DNA from: Zetaproteobacteria bacterium
GTDB taxonomy: Bacteria > Pseudomonadota > Zetaproteobacteria > Mariprofundales > Mariprofundaceae
Assembly: GCA_021545625.1 (NCBI GenBank)
Contig: JAJRVH010000222.1
Location: forward strand, 1-35,138
Length of the DNA stretch: 35,138 nucleotides
Direction: 5' to 3'
In this document: piece after piece, positions 21,854 to 30,722 of the stretch
How positions within the stretch are numbered: position 1 is the first letter of the stretch
How the letters are laid out: each line of letters opens with the position of its first letter
Position numbers and translations under genes: made by a program
Notes under the pieces: model-generated
Databases searched by the model: none
What the model was told of the DNA's origin: nothing
The model's input: the letters and a program-made list of their open reading frames with translations, nothing else

Positions 21854-23652
21854 CAGTAGACCCTCTTCTTCGGCGGAAACGATTCGACCGTCATCGGACT
21901 GGTGCGCACCGGCTTGTAACCGAGTTTCACGCCTTCGCTGTCGAGCGTGGCCAGCGTATGGCGCATCCAGCGTTCATCATCGCGCTCCGGATAATCATCG
22001 CGCGCATGCGCGCCCCGCGACTCCCTGCGGGCCAGCGCGCCTGCCGCCGTCACGCGCGCCAGCGCCATCAGGTTTTCCAGCTCCAGCGCCTCGACCAGTT
22101 CGGTATTGAACAGGCCGCAGCCATCGCTGATCACGGCCCGGTCCATCTCCCCGGCCAGCGACTCCAGCCGTGCCACGCCCTCGGCCATCAGTTCCTCGGT
22201 CCGATACACGCCGAAATGTTCCTGCATGATCGTCTGCATGCGCAGGCGCACATCGGCAATGGACGGTCCCTCGCGCCTGTCGCGCGCCGATGACAGCCAG
22301 CGCTCGACCCGCTCTGCGCCACGCTGCCAGCAGTCGACATCCAGCTGCGCATGGTAACGATGTTCCCGCAAATGCTTCATCACCTGATTGCCGCAGGCCC
22401 GGCCGAACACGACAATCTCCAGCAGCGAATTGCCGCCCAGCCGGTTGGCGCCGTGTACCGAAACGCAGGCCGCCTCGCCGATCGCGTACAGGCCCGGGAA
22501 CACGACCTCCTTGTTCCGCCCCTTGCTGTATACCACCTCGCCGAAGCGGTTCGTCGGAATGCCGCCCATCGTGTAATGCACGGTAGGCTGAACCGGGACC
22601 GGATCCTTCGTACAATCCACGTCGGCAAAGCGCAGGGCCAGTTCATGGATATTCGGCAGCTTGGACATGATCAGCTCTTCGCCCAGATGATCGAGCTTGA
22701 GCAGCACATGATCTTTCTTCGGCCCGCAACCACGCCCCTCGCGAATCTCCTGCGCAATGGCGCGCGATACCACGTCGCGACTGGCCAGATCCTTCGCCGT
22801 CGGCGCATAGCGTTCCATAAAACGCTCGCCGTTGGCATTGATCAGATAGCCGCCCTCACCCCGCACACCTTCGGTGATCAGCGGCCCGACATCGGCAATG
22901 CCGGTCGGATGAAACTGGAAGAATTCCATATCCTCCATCGGCAGCCCTGCTGCCAGCGTCAGCGCGCCACCATCGCCGGTACAGATATGGGCATTGGTCG
23001 TCACCCGAAAGACACGTCCCGCGCCGCCGGTGGCCAGAATCACCGCCTTGGCCTGAAACAGATGATATTCGCCGCGCGCGATATCCCAGGCCATCAGCCC
23101 CTGGCAGCCATCATCGCCGGTGATCAGGTCGAGTGCGAAAAACTCCTGATAGAAGTGCGTACCGGCACGCAGATTCTGCTGATACAGCGAATGCAGAATC
23201 GCATGACCGGTGCGATCCGCCGCCGCACAGGTGCGTGACGCCTGCCCGCCCTCGCCGAACTCGCGCGACTGGCCGCCGAACGGCCGCTGGTAGATCCGGC
23301 CATCGTCCAGACGGGAAAAGGGCACCCCCTGGTGCTCAAGCTCGCGCACCAGCAGGGGAGCTGCCCGACACATATATTCGATCGCGTCCTGATCTCCCAG
23401 ATAGTCCGATCCCTTGACCGTATCGTACATGTGCCAGTGCCAGTGATCGGACGCGACATTGCCGAGCGAAGCGTTGATACCGCCCTGGGCGGCCACGGTA
23501 TGCGAACGGGTCGGCAGCACCTTGGTCACGACCGCGACGCGATGCCCGGCATCGGCCAGCTGCAGCGCGCAACGCATGCCGGCGCCGCCGGAGCCGACGA
23601 TCACCACGTCGTGGAAATGATGCTCGACCTTGTCCGTGGACAGATACGCCAT
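21853..23652 (-). CDS. sdhA: Succinate dehydrogenase flavoprotein subunit
   Basis: About 599 residues. It oxidises succinate to fumarate with covalent FAD. The dinucleotide motif is VVIVGSGGAGMRCAL; the FAD-linking His is in RSHTVAAQGGINASLGN; active-site segments include FHPTGIADVGPLITEGVRGE and VHYTMGGIPTNRFGEV, with GEAACVSVHGANRLGGNSLL near the FAD. The ATG at 23650-23652 (MAYLSTDK) has GGGAG eight bases upstream and keeps normal length; a GTG at 23694 would overlap sdhD and is rejected. The order sdhC-sdhD-sdhA-sdhB-sdhE is typical. Confidence 0.96.
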   Translation of the reverse strand: MAYLSTDKVEHHFHDVVIVGSGGAGMRCALQLADAGHRVAVVTKVLPTRSHTVAAQGGINASLGNVASDHWHWHMYDTVKGSDYLGDQDAIEYMCRAAPLLVRELEHQGVPFSRLDDGRIYQRPFGGQSREFGEGGQASRTCAAADRTGHAILHSLYQQNLRAGTHFYQEFFALDLITGDDGCQGLMAWDIARGEYHLFQAKAVILATGGAGRVFRVTTNAHICTGDGGALTLAAGLPMEDMEFFQFHPTGIADVGPLITEGVRGEGGYLINANGERFMERYAPTAKDLASRDVVSRAIAQEIREGRGCGPKKDHVLLKLDHLGEELIMSKLPNIHELALRFADVDCTKDPVPVQPTVHYTMGGIPTNRFGEVVYSKGRNKEVVFPGLYAIGEAACVSVHGANRLGGNSLLEIVVFGRACGNQVMKHLREHRYHAQLDVDCWQRGAERVERWLSSARDRREGPSIADVRLRMQTIMQEHFGVYRTEELMAEGVARLESLAGEMDRAVISDGCGLFNTELVEALELENLMALARVTAAGALARRESRGAHARDDYPERDDERWMRHTLATLDSEGVKLGYKPVRTSPMTVESFPPKKRVY

Positions 23653-23686
23653 CAGCCCGCTCCCTTCATTCGATTGATCGTCCGCA

Positions 23687-24049
23687 TCAGCCACCCCAGG
23701 CCCAGATAATGGCCAGCCACCAGATACCGAAACCGGACATCACCACCAACATGCCACCGATCAGCGTCACCCGCCAGCCGATCACGGGCACGTAATCCTC
23801 GAAAATCACCTTCAGTCCCATATAGGCATGCACGATCAGCGCCAGGATCAGCAGGGTGTGCAGCAGGCGCGAAAAGAAATGGTCGAGCAGATCCAGCAGC
23901 CCCAGCTGGTCGACACTGCCGCTGTAAACCGCCACAATCAGCAGGAAAGGCAGCGGCAACAGCACGGCCAGTACGACGGCTGACAGACGCTGCCAGTACC
24001 AGTCACCGATACCGCTGCGGGCCGAGCCGGGTTCCTTGGTCAGTTTCAC
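23687..24049 (-). CDS. sdhD: Succinate dehydrogenase membrane anchor subunit
   Basis: A 120-residue protein with three transmembrane helices (about 22-43, 62-82 and 93-115). It forms with SdhC the heme b and quinone site. The first segment GIGDWYWQRLSAVVLAVLLP is the typical SdhD helix I, and HAYMGLKVIFEDYV contains the likely heme-ligand His and quinone-site residues. The GTG start (24047-24049) overlaps the sdhC stop as GTGA. The stop lies 35 bases before sdhA. Confidence 0.9.
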   Translation of the reverse strand: MKLTKEPGSARSGIGDWYWQRLSAVVLAVLLPLPFLLIVAVYSGSVDQLGLLDLLDHFFSRLLHTLLILALIVHAYMGLKVIFEDYVPVIGWRVTLIGGMLVVMSGFGIWWLAIIWAWGG

Positions 24050-24429
24050 AACAATATCACCAGCAACACCGCCGCCAGCAAGGCGATCCCCAGGGCGATT
24101 CTGGCCGAAAGGCGCATCATCGCCCGGCTTTCACACCAGCCTGCATCAAGACTGAGAAAGCGCAGACCATTGGCAAAATGGTATATCAGCGCCACGCCAA
24201 CCAGCCACAGCGACAGCTTGCCAAGCGGCGCATGCATCCAGGCCTGCACGCGATCGAAATCCTCGGGACTACCAGTCATACCATGCAGGAGCCAGAGATA
24301 AAGCGGAACGAACAGCACCAGCACCAGCCCGCTGACGCGATGCGCCAGGCTGGCAATCATCGCCGGTTGCCAGCGATAGATGGAAACCCTTGGCGACAAT
24401 GGCCGCCGGGACGTCGGAGAACGGCTCAT
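24046..24429 (-). CDS. sdhC: Succinate dehydrogenase cytochrome b556 subunit
   Basis: A 127-residue integral membrane subunit. RPLSPRVSIYRWQPAMIASL and the following AHRVSG match the SdhC signature, with three helices (about 30-50, 72-90 and 106-126) and a heme-ligand His in IYHFANGLRFLSLD. It anchors SdhAB and helps reduce quinone. The ATG at 24427-24429 is the first of the operon, 36 bases after a good -10. A purine-rich AGAGGA lies upstream at a somewhat long distance. Confidence 0.92.
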   Translation of the reverse strand: MSRSPTSRRPLSPRVSIYRWQPAMIASLAHRVSGLVLVLFVPLYLWLLHGMTGSPEDFDRVQAWMHAPLGKLSLWLVGVALIYHFANGLRFLSLDAGWCESRAMMRLSARIALGIALLAAVLLVILL

Positions 24430-24464
24430 ATCTGGATCATTCCTCTCCCTGGCGCATGGTCTGG

Positions 24465-24493
24465 TTTATAGCACCGGCGGCCCATGATGTCCA
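24465..24493 (-). promoter_or_regulatory. Sigma70-type promoter of the sdh operon
   Basis: TGGACA (24488-24493), exactly 17 bp spacer, TATAAA (24465-24470), in the 73-base gap between the nnr stop and sdhC. The predicted leader is about 30 bases. Confidence 0.7.
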
Positions 24494-24502
24494 CCGCTCC
24501 CG

Positions 24503-26056
24503 TTATCGACAGACCGGACTTTCATGGCGACGTTCGATCGACTGACGCAGACGCGCAATAACCGTAGTCAGCTCACCGGCCAGATGCCAACCATGTTCCT
24601 CGCCGGCCAGACCGTGCAGCGCCACGGCCGCGGCCACGGCCGTGGCATCCTGCCGTGCATGCGCTGCAACAAGCTGCGCCCCGATCATGCCGGCCAGCAC
24701 GTCACCGCAACCGGCGACGGCCATCTGTGGCGAACCGAATGGCGACAGGAATATCATGCCGTCCGGAGACCCGATCAGGGTTTCGTTGCCCTTGAGCACC
24801 ACCCGGCAGCGATAGCGGCGAATCAGATTCAGAAGCGCATGCTTGCGGTCGCGCTGAACCTCCTGCACCGACATCTGCAGCAGGCGCGCCGCCTCCCCCG
24901 GATGCGGCGTGATTACGCTTATGGCCGTCCGCTGCTCAAGCGCCTGCTGCAAAGCCTCGTCATCAGCGATCATATTCAGCGCATCGGCATCAAGCACCAG
25001 CGGACAATCCGTTGCCAGCAGGCGCTGCAATATATCCGCATGCTTCTTCCCCCACCCCGGCCCCGCCACAACAGCGCCAACGCGGGCATCTTCGCCGTCC
25101 CACGGCTCAGAACTTTGCGGATGCGTCATCACTTCCGGCATGTCGGCGGCCACCACCGGCCACGCCTCGTCGGGACAGACGATACTGACCAGTCCGGCCC
25201 CGGCCGCAAAGGCGCCGCGCGCAGCAAGGGCTGGCGCACCCGTAAAGCCGATCGAGCCACCGAACACCCATACATGACCGTAGTCGCCCTTATGCGATAT
25301 TCGCGGCCGGGGCGGCCAGGCCGCATCCAGGACATCCTCGTCAATCAGGGAAGCGCAGCGCAGTCCGTCGGGCTCGGCTTCATAGGCCTGCATCAATGTT
25401 TCAGTGCTGATGCCGATGGCGGCCGCTTCCAGCACCCGTCCCGAACAGTCGCGGCCATCGCCCAGCCAGTGCCCCCATTTACAGGCCGCGATCGGCAGGG
25501 TCCAGTCAGCGCGCACAGCCGTTCCGAGAACACATCCCGTATCTGCTTCCAGACCGCTGGCGATATCGATGCTCAGAACCGGCCGCTCCCAGCGATTGAG
25601 TCTGTCTACGGCAGCTGCGTAATGTCCTTCAAGGCATCTCGACAGGCCGGTGCCGAATATCGCGTCAACCGCCAGCACCGACCGGGCCAGCCAACGTTCC
25701 AGCTCGGCCAGCCCCTGCTGATCCGAAGCCTCCCGCAATTTGGCGCCAGCCGCCTTTGCCCGGCCGGCATGCTCCAGACATGCGCCACCCAGAGATGCCT
25801 CGGGAAACAGCATCACGACCGTCACCGGCACGCGTCGTTGCCTCAGATGCCAGGCGACCGCAAAACCGTCGCCGCCGTTATTGCCGGGGCCGGCGATAAT
25901 CAGCACGCGTCCGGAATCAGGCATCAGCGTCAGTACGCTGCTCGCAACAGCGCGACCGGCCCGGTCCATAAGCTCGAAATTACCGGAGCCCGCCGCCATC
26001 GTCTGCCGGTCAGCCCAGCTCATCTGGGCCGCCGTCACAATACAGCTCCCCGCCAT
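24503..26056 (-). CDS. nnr: Bifunctional NAD(P)H-hydrate repair enzyme (epimerase/dehydratase)
   Basis: 517 residues with two domains. The N-terminal YjeF_N epimerase domain (about 1-215) has LIIAGPGNNGGDGFAVA and AVDAIFGTGL, and converts R- to S-NAD(P)HX. The C-terminal carbohydrate-kinase-like dehydratase domain (about 235-505) has HKGDYGHVWVFGGSIGFTGA, PLVLDADALNMIA, ITPHPGEAARLL, VVLKGNETLIGSPDG and the nucleotide-site VAGCGDVLAGMIG, and dehydrates S-NAD(P)HX using ADP. A GGAGGGGAG run precedes the ATG at 26056. It starts 12 bases after the VanZ-like stop, probably in the same transcript as acpS. Confidence 0.94.
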   Translation of the reverse strand: MAGSCIVTAAQMSWADRQTMAAGSGNFELMDRAGRAVASSVLTLMPDSGRVLIIAGPGNNGGDGFAVAWHLRQRRVPVTVVMLFPEASLGGACLEHAGRAKAAGAKLREASDQQGLAELERWLARSVLAVDAIFGTGLSRCLEGHYAAAVDRLNRWERPVLSIDIASGLEADTGCVLGTAVRADWTLPIAACKWGHWLGDGRDCSGRVLEAAAIGISTETLMQAYEAEPDGLRCASLIDEDVLDAAWPPRPRISHKGDYGHVWVFGGSIGFTGAPALAARGAFAAGAGLVSIVCPDEAWPVVAADMPEVMTHPQSSEPWDGEDARVGAVVAGPGWGKKHADILQRLLATDCPLVLDADALNMIADDEALQQALEQRTAISVITPHPGEAARLLQMSVQEVQRDRKHALLNLIRRYRCRVVLKGNETLIGSPDGMIFLSPFGSPQMAVAGCGDVLAGMIGAQLVAAHARQDATAVAAAVALHGLAGEEHGWHLAGELTTVIARLRQSIERRHESPVCR

Positions 26057-26068
26057 ATCTCCCCTCCT

Positions 26069-26434
26069 TCAGTTCCGCCCTGCCACTGCCTTCCGCATTC
26101 GCAAGGCCACAACGACCATAGCACCGAGCGCGTCGGCCAGCCAGTCCCACAGACTCGCATCGCGGCCGGCCACGAACGACTGATGCCATTCGTCGCTGGC
26201 TCCGAACAACAGGCAGAACAATAACACCATCCATGCCCGCTGCGCCGGCTCGCCAGCCAGTGATTGCCAGCATAGCCATGCCATCGTCGCATAGGCAAGC
26301 AGGTGAACGACCTTGTCCTGTCCGGTCATCGGCAACGAAACCAGCAGGCGTGGCTGATCGGACAGCCAGAAGATCAGAGCGCAATAGGCCAAGAGCCACA
26401 GCCGCCAGAACGAACGGGGAAAATGCTTCAGCAT
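26069..26434 (-). CDS. VanZ-like membrane protein
   Basis: A 121-residue protein with three or four membrane helices (about 8-25, 40-56, 62-80 and 95-110). The VanZ-like family pattern is clear: WLSDQPRL, then GQDKVVHLLAYATMAWL, then FGASDEWHQSFVAGRDASLW, then DWLADALGAM. The His and Asp/Glu residues of these motifs are conserved in the family, whose function is unknown beyond the teicoplanin-resistance prototype. The ATG at 26432-26434 overlaps the end of the FGE-like gene by seven bases, so it is translationally coupled. Confidence 0.85.
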   Translation of the reverse strand: MLKHFPRSFWRLWLLAYCALIFWLSDQPRLLVSLPMTGQDKVVHLLAYATMAWLCWQSLAGEPAQRAWMVLLFCLLFGASDEWHQSFVAGRDASLWDWLADALGAMVVVALRMRKAVAGRN

Positions 26435-27306
26435 CCGTCGGCCGCCAGCCGGAAACCGATCAGGATATGCCTCAGGTTCATAAGGCGCCCATGACGCGCC
26501 GCCGGACGGCATACGCCTCCGTGATCATCCCAGCTGCCTCCCTTGACGGTGATCCCGTTTCCGTTCCACGGCGTCGATGTCCATTCGAACACCTGCCCCG
26601 CTCCGTCCAGTACGCCATAGGGACTGGCGCCGTCGGGAAAGGAACCGACCGGCATCGTGGCAAAAGGCCCCCGGTCGGCATTGTTCAGCCTGTCCGGCCT
26701 GTAGCGATCGCCCCACGGGAACAGTCGCCCGTCCGTGCCCCGCATGGCCTTTTCCCATTCCGCCTCGCTCGGCAACCGGTAATGCTTCCCGTCCTTCTCC
26801 GACAGCCATGCGGCATAATCCAGCGCATCCTGATAACTCACCAGCACCACCGGGTGCTCTTCCCTGCCTTCTGGCGGCGTATCGCCATGCCACAGATAGG
26901 GCTTCACCCGCTCATACGGATGCGCCAGCCTGTAGGATGCCCACGTCTGCTCATCAACGAACGGGACCCGATGGCCGGTTGTCCGGACAAACGCGGCATA
27001 TTCGCGCTGCGTCACCGGCGTTTTCCGGATACAGAAAAAAGGAAGCGCGACCGTCTTCCGTGGCAACTCGAGATCGAACCAATGCGCCCGGCGCACGCCA
27101 TCATGGCCATAACCGGCCCTGGATATGGCGTAGCCTTGCTCGATCTGCACCGTGGTCGAACCCATCAGGAAATCGCCTTCGGGAACCTCCACCCACGCAT
27201 TGGCGACAGCCATCGCTGGCAAACCCAGCAGCAAGCAAAACAGAAAAAAAGCCACGACAGCAAACTCATCGCCAGCGCGAAACCTGCTGTCACGGGAAGG
27301 CTCCAA
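26428..27306 (-). CDS. FGE-sulfatase-domain protein lacking one catalytic Cys
   Basis: Up to 292 residues. A hydrophobic N-terminal segment (AFFLFCLLLGLPAMAVANA) acts as a signal peptide or anchor, so the domain is outside the cytoplasm. The formylglycine-generating-enzyme fold is evident from VEVPEGDFLMGS, KTPVTQREYAAFV, HPVVLVSYQDALDYAAWL, YRLPSEAEWEKAMRG and GQVFEWTSTPW. In the last motif GGSWDDHGGVCRPAARHG, the first of the two copper-binding Cys of true FGE is Asp, so sulfatase maturation is unlikely. The start is uncertain: a TTG at 27306 keeps Arg residues before the hydrophobic stretch, and a GTG at 27255 is the alternative. It lies between acpS and the VanZ-like gene. Confidence 0.75.
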   Translation of the reverse strand: MEPSRDSRFRAGDEFAVVAFFLFCLLLGLPAMAVANAWVEVPEGDFLMGSTTVQIEQGYAISRAGYGHDGVRRAHWFDLELPRKTVALPFFCIRKTPVTQREYAAFVRTTGHRVPFVDEQTWASYRLAHPYERVKPYLWHGDTPPEGREEHPVVLVSYQDALDYAAWLSEKDGKHYRLPSEAEWEKAMRGTDGRLFPWGDRYRPDRLNNADRGPFATMPVGSFPDGASPYGVLDGAGQVFEWTSTPWNGNGITVKGGSWDDHGGVCRPAARHGRLMNLRHILIGFRLAADGC

Positions 27307-27321
27307 GCCAGTCGCCGGAGA

Positions 27322-27702
27322 TCAGGCTTCGGCCACGGCAAAGGCCATCGCCACGCCATCATCGTCGGACAGCGATACATGCACGGCTGCGATACCGAGC
27401 TGTTTCGCTCTCTCTCTGGCGCCACCATGCAGGCGGATCTCCGGCTTGCCGGACGGCTGGTGGATGGTTTCAATATGATGCGGAGCCACGCCCTGATGGA
27501 AACCGGACCCCAGCGCCTTGGCCACGGCTTCCTTGGCTGCAAACAGCATCGCAAACCGGCGCGCCGGATTGCCCCTGGCCCGCGCCTGTTCCGCTTCAGA
27601 CTCGGTATAAACGCGCCGCACGAAACGGTCGCCGAATCGATCCAGACTGGCTGCCACGCGGGCGATCAGGATGCGGTCCACGCCAATGCCGACAATCGCC
27701 AT
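27322..27702 (-). CDS. acpS: Holo-[acyl-carrier-protein] synthase
   Basis: 126 residues. It transfers 4'-phosphopantetheine from CoA to acyl carrier protein. The Mg-binding Asp is in VGIGVDRILI (usually GTDIVEI) and the second motif is FAAKEAVAKALG. HHIETIHQPSGKPEIRLHG and HVSLSDDDGVAMAFAVAE complete the family pattern. The ATG overlaps the pdxJ stop (TGATG), a very common arrangement. Confidence 0.94.
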   Translation of the reverse strand: MAIVGIGVDRILIARVAASLDRFGDRFVRRVYTESEAEQARARGNPARRFAMLFAAKEAVAKALGSGFHQGVAPHHIETIHQPSGKPEIRLHGGARERAKQLGIAAVHVSLSDDDGVAMAFAVAEA

Positions 27703-28421
27703 CAGCGGGCCATGACCGCCTTGAAATCGGACACCGCCTGTTTCAGCCCCTTGAACACGGCATCGGCAATGATCGCATGCCCGATATTCAGCCCATCGAT
27801 CTCTTCGATGGCCACCATGGCCGGCGTATTGTCCAGCGTCAGTCCGTGCCCCGCGTGCACGACCAGCCCCAGTTCCGCCGCCAGTTCCGCCGCCTTCCTG
27901 ATCGCCAGCAATTCTCTCTCCCTTTCCGCCCCTTCCATATTGGCGAAATGGCCGGTATGCAGTTCAATAACCGGCGCGCCGATCCCGGCCGAGGCGCGCA
28001 CCTGCGACTCATCCGGATCGATAAACATCGACACCCGGCAACCGGCCGAAGCCAGCCTGTCGACGACGCTGGCCATCCTTGCCTGGTGACCGGCCACGTC
28101 CAGACCGCCTTCGGTGGTCAGTTCCTCGCGTTTTTCCGGCACCAGACAACAGGCCTGAGGCCTCAGCCGGGTCGCAATCGACACCATTTCATCGGTGGCC
28201 GCCATCTCCATGTTCAGATGCAGCTCCCCCTGTCGCGCCATCGCAGCTAGGATCTCCATGTCCGCATCCTGAATATGACGCCGGTCCTCGCGCAGATGCG
28301 CGGTAATGCCGTCTGCGCCCGCCTCGATACACAGGCGCGCGGCCGCGATCGGGTCGGGATACGTGGTCAGCCTTGCCTGACGCAAGGTCGCGATATGATC
28401 GATATTGACACCCAGATGCAT
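27702..28421 (-). CDS. pdxJ: Pyridoxine 5'-phosphate synthase
   Basis: A 239-residue TIM barrel of the DXP-dependent vitamin B6 pathway. It condenses 3-amino-2-oxopropyl phosphate with deoxyxylulose 5-phosphate. Signature segments are LGVNIDHIATLRQAR at the N-terminus, GADGITAHLREDRRHI, LHLNMEMAATDEM, CCLVPEKREELTTEGGLDV and VHAGHGLTLDNT. The ATG at 28421 follows the recO stop by three bases. Its use of this pathway fits proteobacteria. Confidence 0.96.
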   Translation of the reverse strand: MHLGVNIDHIATLRQARLTTYPDPIAAARLCIEAGADGITAHLREDRRHIQDADMEILAAMARQGELHLNMEMAATDEMVSIATRLRPQACCLVPEKREELTTEGGLDVAGHQARMASVVDRLASAGCRVSMFIDPDESQVRASAGIGAPVIELHTGHFANMEGAERERELLAIRKAAELAAELGLVVHAGHGLTLDNTPAMVAIEEIDGLNIGHAIIADAVFKGLKQAVSDFKAVMAR

Positions 28422-28424
28422 GCT

Positions 28425-29120
28425 TTACCCCTGATATTCCGGCGAACCGGACTGGCCGTGAAATCTGACGCCATGCTCCCGCAACACAAGCCCGATCATC
28501 TGACGCCAGTCGGCCGCATCGCGCCCGGACAGGCGCACATTCGCCTGACGCATGGCGCCCTCGATGCCGCGCCTGAGACCGGGCGCAATGATCGTACCGC
28601 CACCGCAGCCGGCGCAGCACAGCTGCCCCTGCCGCCAGAACATGTCGACGCCCGCATCGGCAGGCTCGCCGCACATCCAGCAATGACCCAGATCTCCGAT
28701 CCAGCCCGCCATGTGCAGCAGATGCCAGCAGGCCGCGTTCAGCCCCTCCCGCTCGGCACGATCGGCCAGCAGACGCAGCGACTGCTGGGTCTGTTCGTAT
28801 CCTTCCGGATCCCCTTCCTGATACAGGCGCGACACCAGCGCCAGCAGCTCCAGCCCGGCCAGCGATTTCTCCTCGGACAGCAACCGTTCATGCCGCTGCA
28901 CATCGACCAGCACGCCCATGCCGCTGCGTCCGCTCTTCCAGTGCAGATGCAGGCGATGCAGTGGAGCCAGACTGGCCCGGAACGGACTCCTGGCACGCCG
29001 CGCGCCGCGCGCCATCAGCGTGATCCGTCCGTGATGTTCACTCAGAAAATGGCAGATCAGCGAGGTATCGCCATAGGGAATGCGCCTGAGAAGCAATGCG
29101 GCATCGGAACAATCGGCCAT
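28425..29120 (-). CDS. recO: DNA repair protein RecO
   Basis: 231 residues. RecO anneals ssDNA and loads RecA with RecR. The N-terminal OB-fold starts at AALLLRRIPYGDTSLICHFL and includes HGRITLMARGARR. The C-terminal part has the zinc-binding pairs CWMCG and CCAGC. The ATG at 29118-29120 lies 10 bases after the era stop. Length is normal. Confidence 0.92.
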   Translation of the reverse strand: MADCSDAALLLRRIPYGDTSLICHFLSEHHGRITLMARGARRARSPFRASLAPLHRLHLHWKSGRSGMGVLVDVQRHERLLSEEKSLAGLELLALVSRLYQEGDPEGYEQTQQSLRLLADRAEREGLNAACWHLLHMAGWIGDLGHCWMCGEPADAGVDMFWRQGQLCCAGCGGGTIIAPGLRRGIEGAMRQANVRLSGRDAADWRQMIGLVLREHGVRFHGQSGSPEYQG

Positions 29121-29130
29121 GCGGCAGCGA

Positions 29131-30042
29131 TCAGCCGGCCGTTCCCAGGCCCAGATCGTTCAGCTTGCCCGGATGATCGAACCAGTCCGGATCAACCTTG
29201 ATCCACAGATTCAGACGCACATGTACGCCGAGGATCTCCTCCAGCCCCTGACGGGCGCGCGTACCGACCACTTTCAGACGTTCGCCGGCCTTGCCGATCA
29301 GCATCGGCTTGTGCCGCTCACTGCCCACCAGGATCACCGCATCGATTTCCACGCCGTGCCCGGTTTCCTCGAAACGCTCGATATCCACGGCCGTCTGGAA
29401 CGGGATCTCCTGATGCATGGAAAGGAACACCTGCTCGCGCACATACTCGGCAGCCAGCTGACGCTGGCTCTGATCGGTAAACCATTCCGGATCATAGAGC
29501 GGTCCCTGCTCAGGCAGGTGACGGGTGATCTCCCTGAGCAGGGCATCGACCTGCATGCCCCTGCGCGCCGAAACCGGCACATAGGCCGCGGCATCCGGAT
29601 CAAGCTGCTGCACCTGCATCAGCCGGGGTAACAACCTGTCCTTGTTGATCCTGTCGACCTTGTTCAGCACATGGATGCGCGGCTGAGGCAGGCGGCCGTC
29701 GGCAAAGCGCTCGATCAGCGTACGCGTGCCCGCATCCAGAGGCCTGGTCACGTCCTGCATGATCAGCAGCACATCGGCCTCCTCGGCCGCCGCATAGGCC
29801 ACGCGCACCATGTTGCGATTCAGCTGCCTGGCACCCTTGTGAATACCGGGCGTATCGACAAACACGATCTGCCGCGCTTCGTCGGTATGAATACCGAGGA
29901 TACGGTGCCGCGTGGTCTGCGGCTTGGGGGTGACAATGGCCACCTTGGCGCCGATGATATGATTCATCAATGTCGATTTACCGACGTTCGGCCGTCCCAG
30001 CAGCGCTACCGTGCCGGCATGGAATGGTTGCTTCCGGCTCAC
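29131..30042 (-). CDS. era: GTPase Era
   Basis: About 303 residues. An essential ribosome-maturation GTPase that binds 16S rRNA near its 3' end. G1 is LLGRPNVGKSTLMN, G2 in PQTTRHRILGI, G3 VFVDTPGIH, G4 LNKVDRI, G5 VSARRG. The C-terminal KH domain includes IDAVILVGSERHKPMLIGKA and LKVVGTRARQGLEE. The GTG at 30040-30042 overlaps the rnc stop in a GTGA junction. The ATG at 30060 adds six residues and overlaps rnc by 22 bases. The choice is not certain. Confidence 0.93.
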   Translation of the reverse strand: MSRKQPFHAGTVALLGRPNVGKSTLMNHIIGAKVAIVTPKPQTTRHRILGIHTDEARQIVFVDTPGIHKGARQLNRNMVRVAYAAAEEADVLLIMQDVTRPLDAGTRTLIERFADGRLPQPRIHVLNKVDRINKDRLLPRLMQVQQLDPDAAAYVPVSARRGMQVDALLREITRHLPEQGPLYDPEWFTDQSQRQLAAEYVREQVFLSMHQEIPFQTAVDIERFEETGHGVEIDAVILVGSERHKPMLIGKAGERLKVVGTRARQGLEEILGVHVRLNLWIKVDPDWFDHPGKLNDLGLGTAG

Positions 30043-30713
30043 CTGTTCAGTTTCTCCCATGCCTGTTCGGCGGCGGCCGCCTCGGCGGCCTTCTTGCGAT
30101 CTCCCCGGCCGATACCGATCTGCCTGCCCTGCACACTGCACAAAGCCTGAAAGCGGGGTGAGTGGCCAGCGCCCAGATCCGTGACCTGATAGGCCGGCAA
30201 CCCCCATCCCCGTCCCTGGGTCAGTTCCTGCAGCCGCGTCTTGGCGTCACGCTGATCGGCCTTGCCGGCCCGGGCAAGCATCGGTTGCCAAGCCTTCAGC
30301 ACCACCCTTCTGGCCGCCTCCCAGCCTCCGTCGCTGAATATCGCGCCGATCACGGCCTCGACCGCATTGGCGAGTATCGACGGGGACTTGATGCCGCCTG
30401 CATCGCGCTCGCCCTCACCCACCTCGATCGCAGCGCCCAGCTGCCAGGTATCGGCAACGCTCAGCAACCCCTCGCGACACACCAGCGAGGCACGCATGCG
30501 CGACAGGCTTCCCTCGTCGGCCTCGCTGAAGTGATCATGCAGATATTCGGCCACGCTCAACCCCAGAACCGCATCGCCGAGAAACTCCAAACGCTCCATG
30601 TGGCGCGCCGAAACCGAGCGATGGGTCAGTGCCCGCTCCAGCAGCCGCGGATCGGAAAACCGGTAGTCCAGGCGCTTTTGCAATGCCTGTCGGGCGTTTG
30701 TGGCCACGGTCAT
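30039..30713 (-). CDS. rnc: Ribonuclease III
   Basis: 224 residues. It cleaves double-stranded RNA in rRNA and mRNA processing. The catalytic signature is MERLEFLGDAVLGLSVAEYL near residue 40, with acidic residues again in ANAVEAVIGAIFSDGG. The C-terminal dsRNA-binding domain begins at AKTRLQELTQGRGWGLPAYQ and ends KKAAEAAAAEQAWEKL. The ATG at 30713 follows the DUF4845 gene by nine bases. The rnc-era pair is conserved. Confidence 0.95.
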   Translation of the reverse strand: MTVATNARQALQKRLDYRFSDPRLLERALTHRSVSARHMERLEFLGDAVLGLSVAEYLHDHFSEADEGSLSRMRASLVCREGLLSVADTWQLGAAIEVGEGERDAGGIKSPSILANAVEAVIGAIFSDGGWEAARRVVLKAWQPMLARAGKADQRDAKTRLQELTQGRGWGLPAYQVTDLGAGHSPRFQALCSVQGRQIGIGRGDRKKAAEAAAAEQAWEKLNR

Positions 30714-30722
30714 GCGATGCGA

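Noticed and set aside
24524..26224. A 566-codon open frame on the plus strand
   Set aside because: Antisense shadow of nnr, which carries two complete enzyme domains.
26233..28250. Two long plus-strand open frames
   Set aside because: Antisense to the FGE-like, acpS and pdxJ genes; low-complexity Arg/Pro-rich products.
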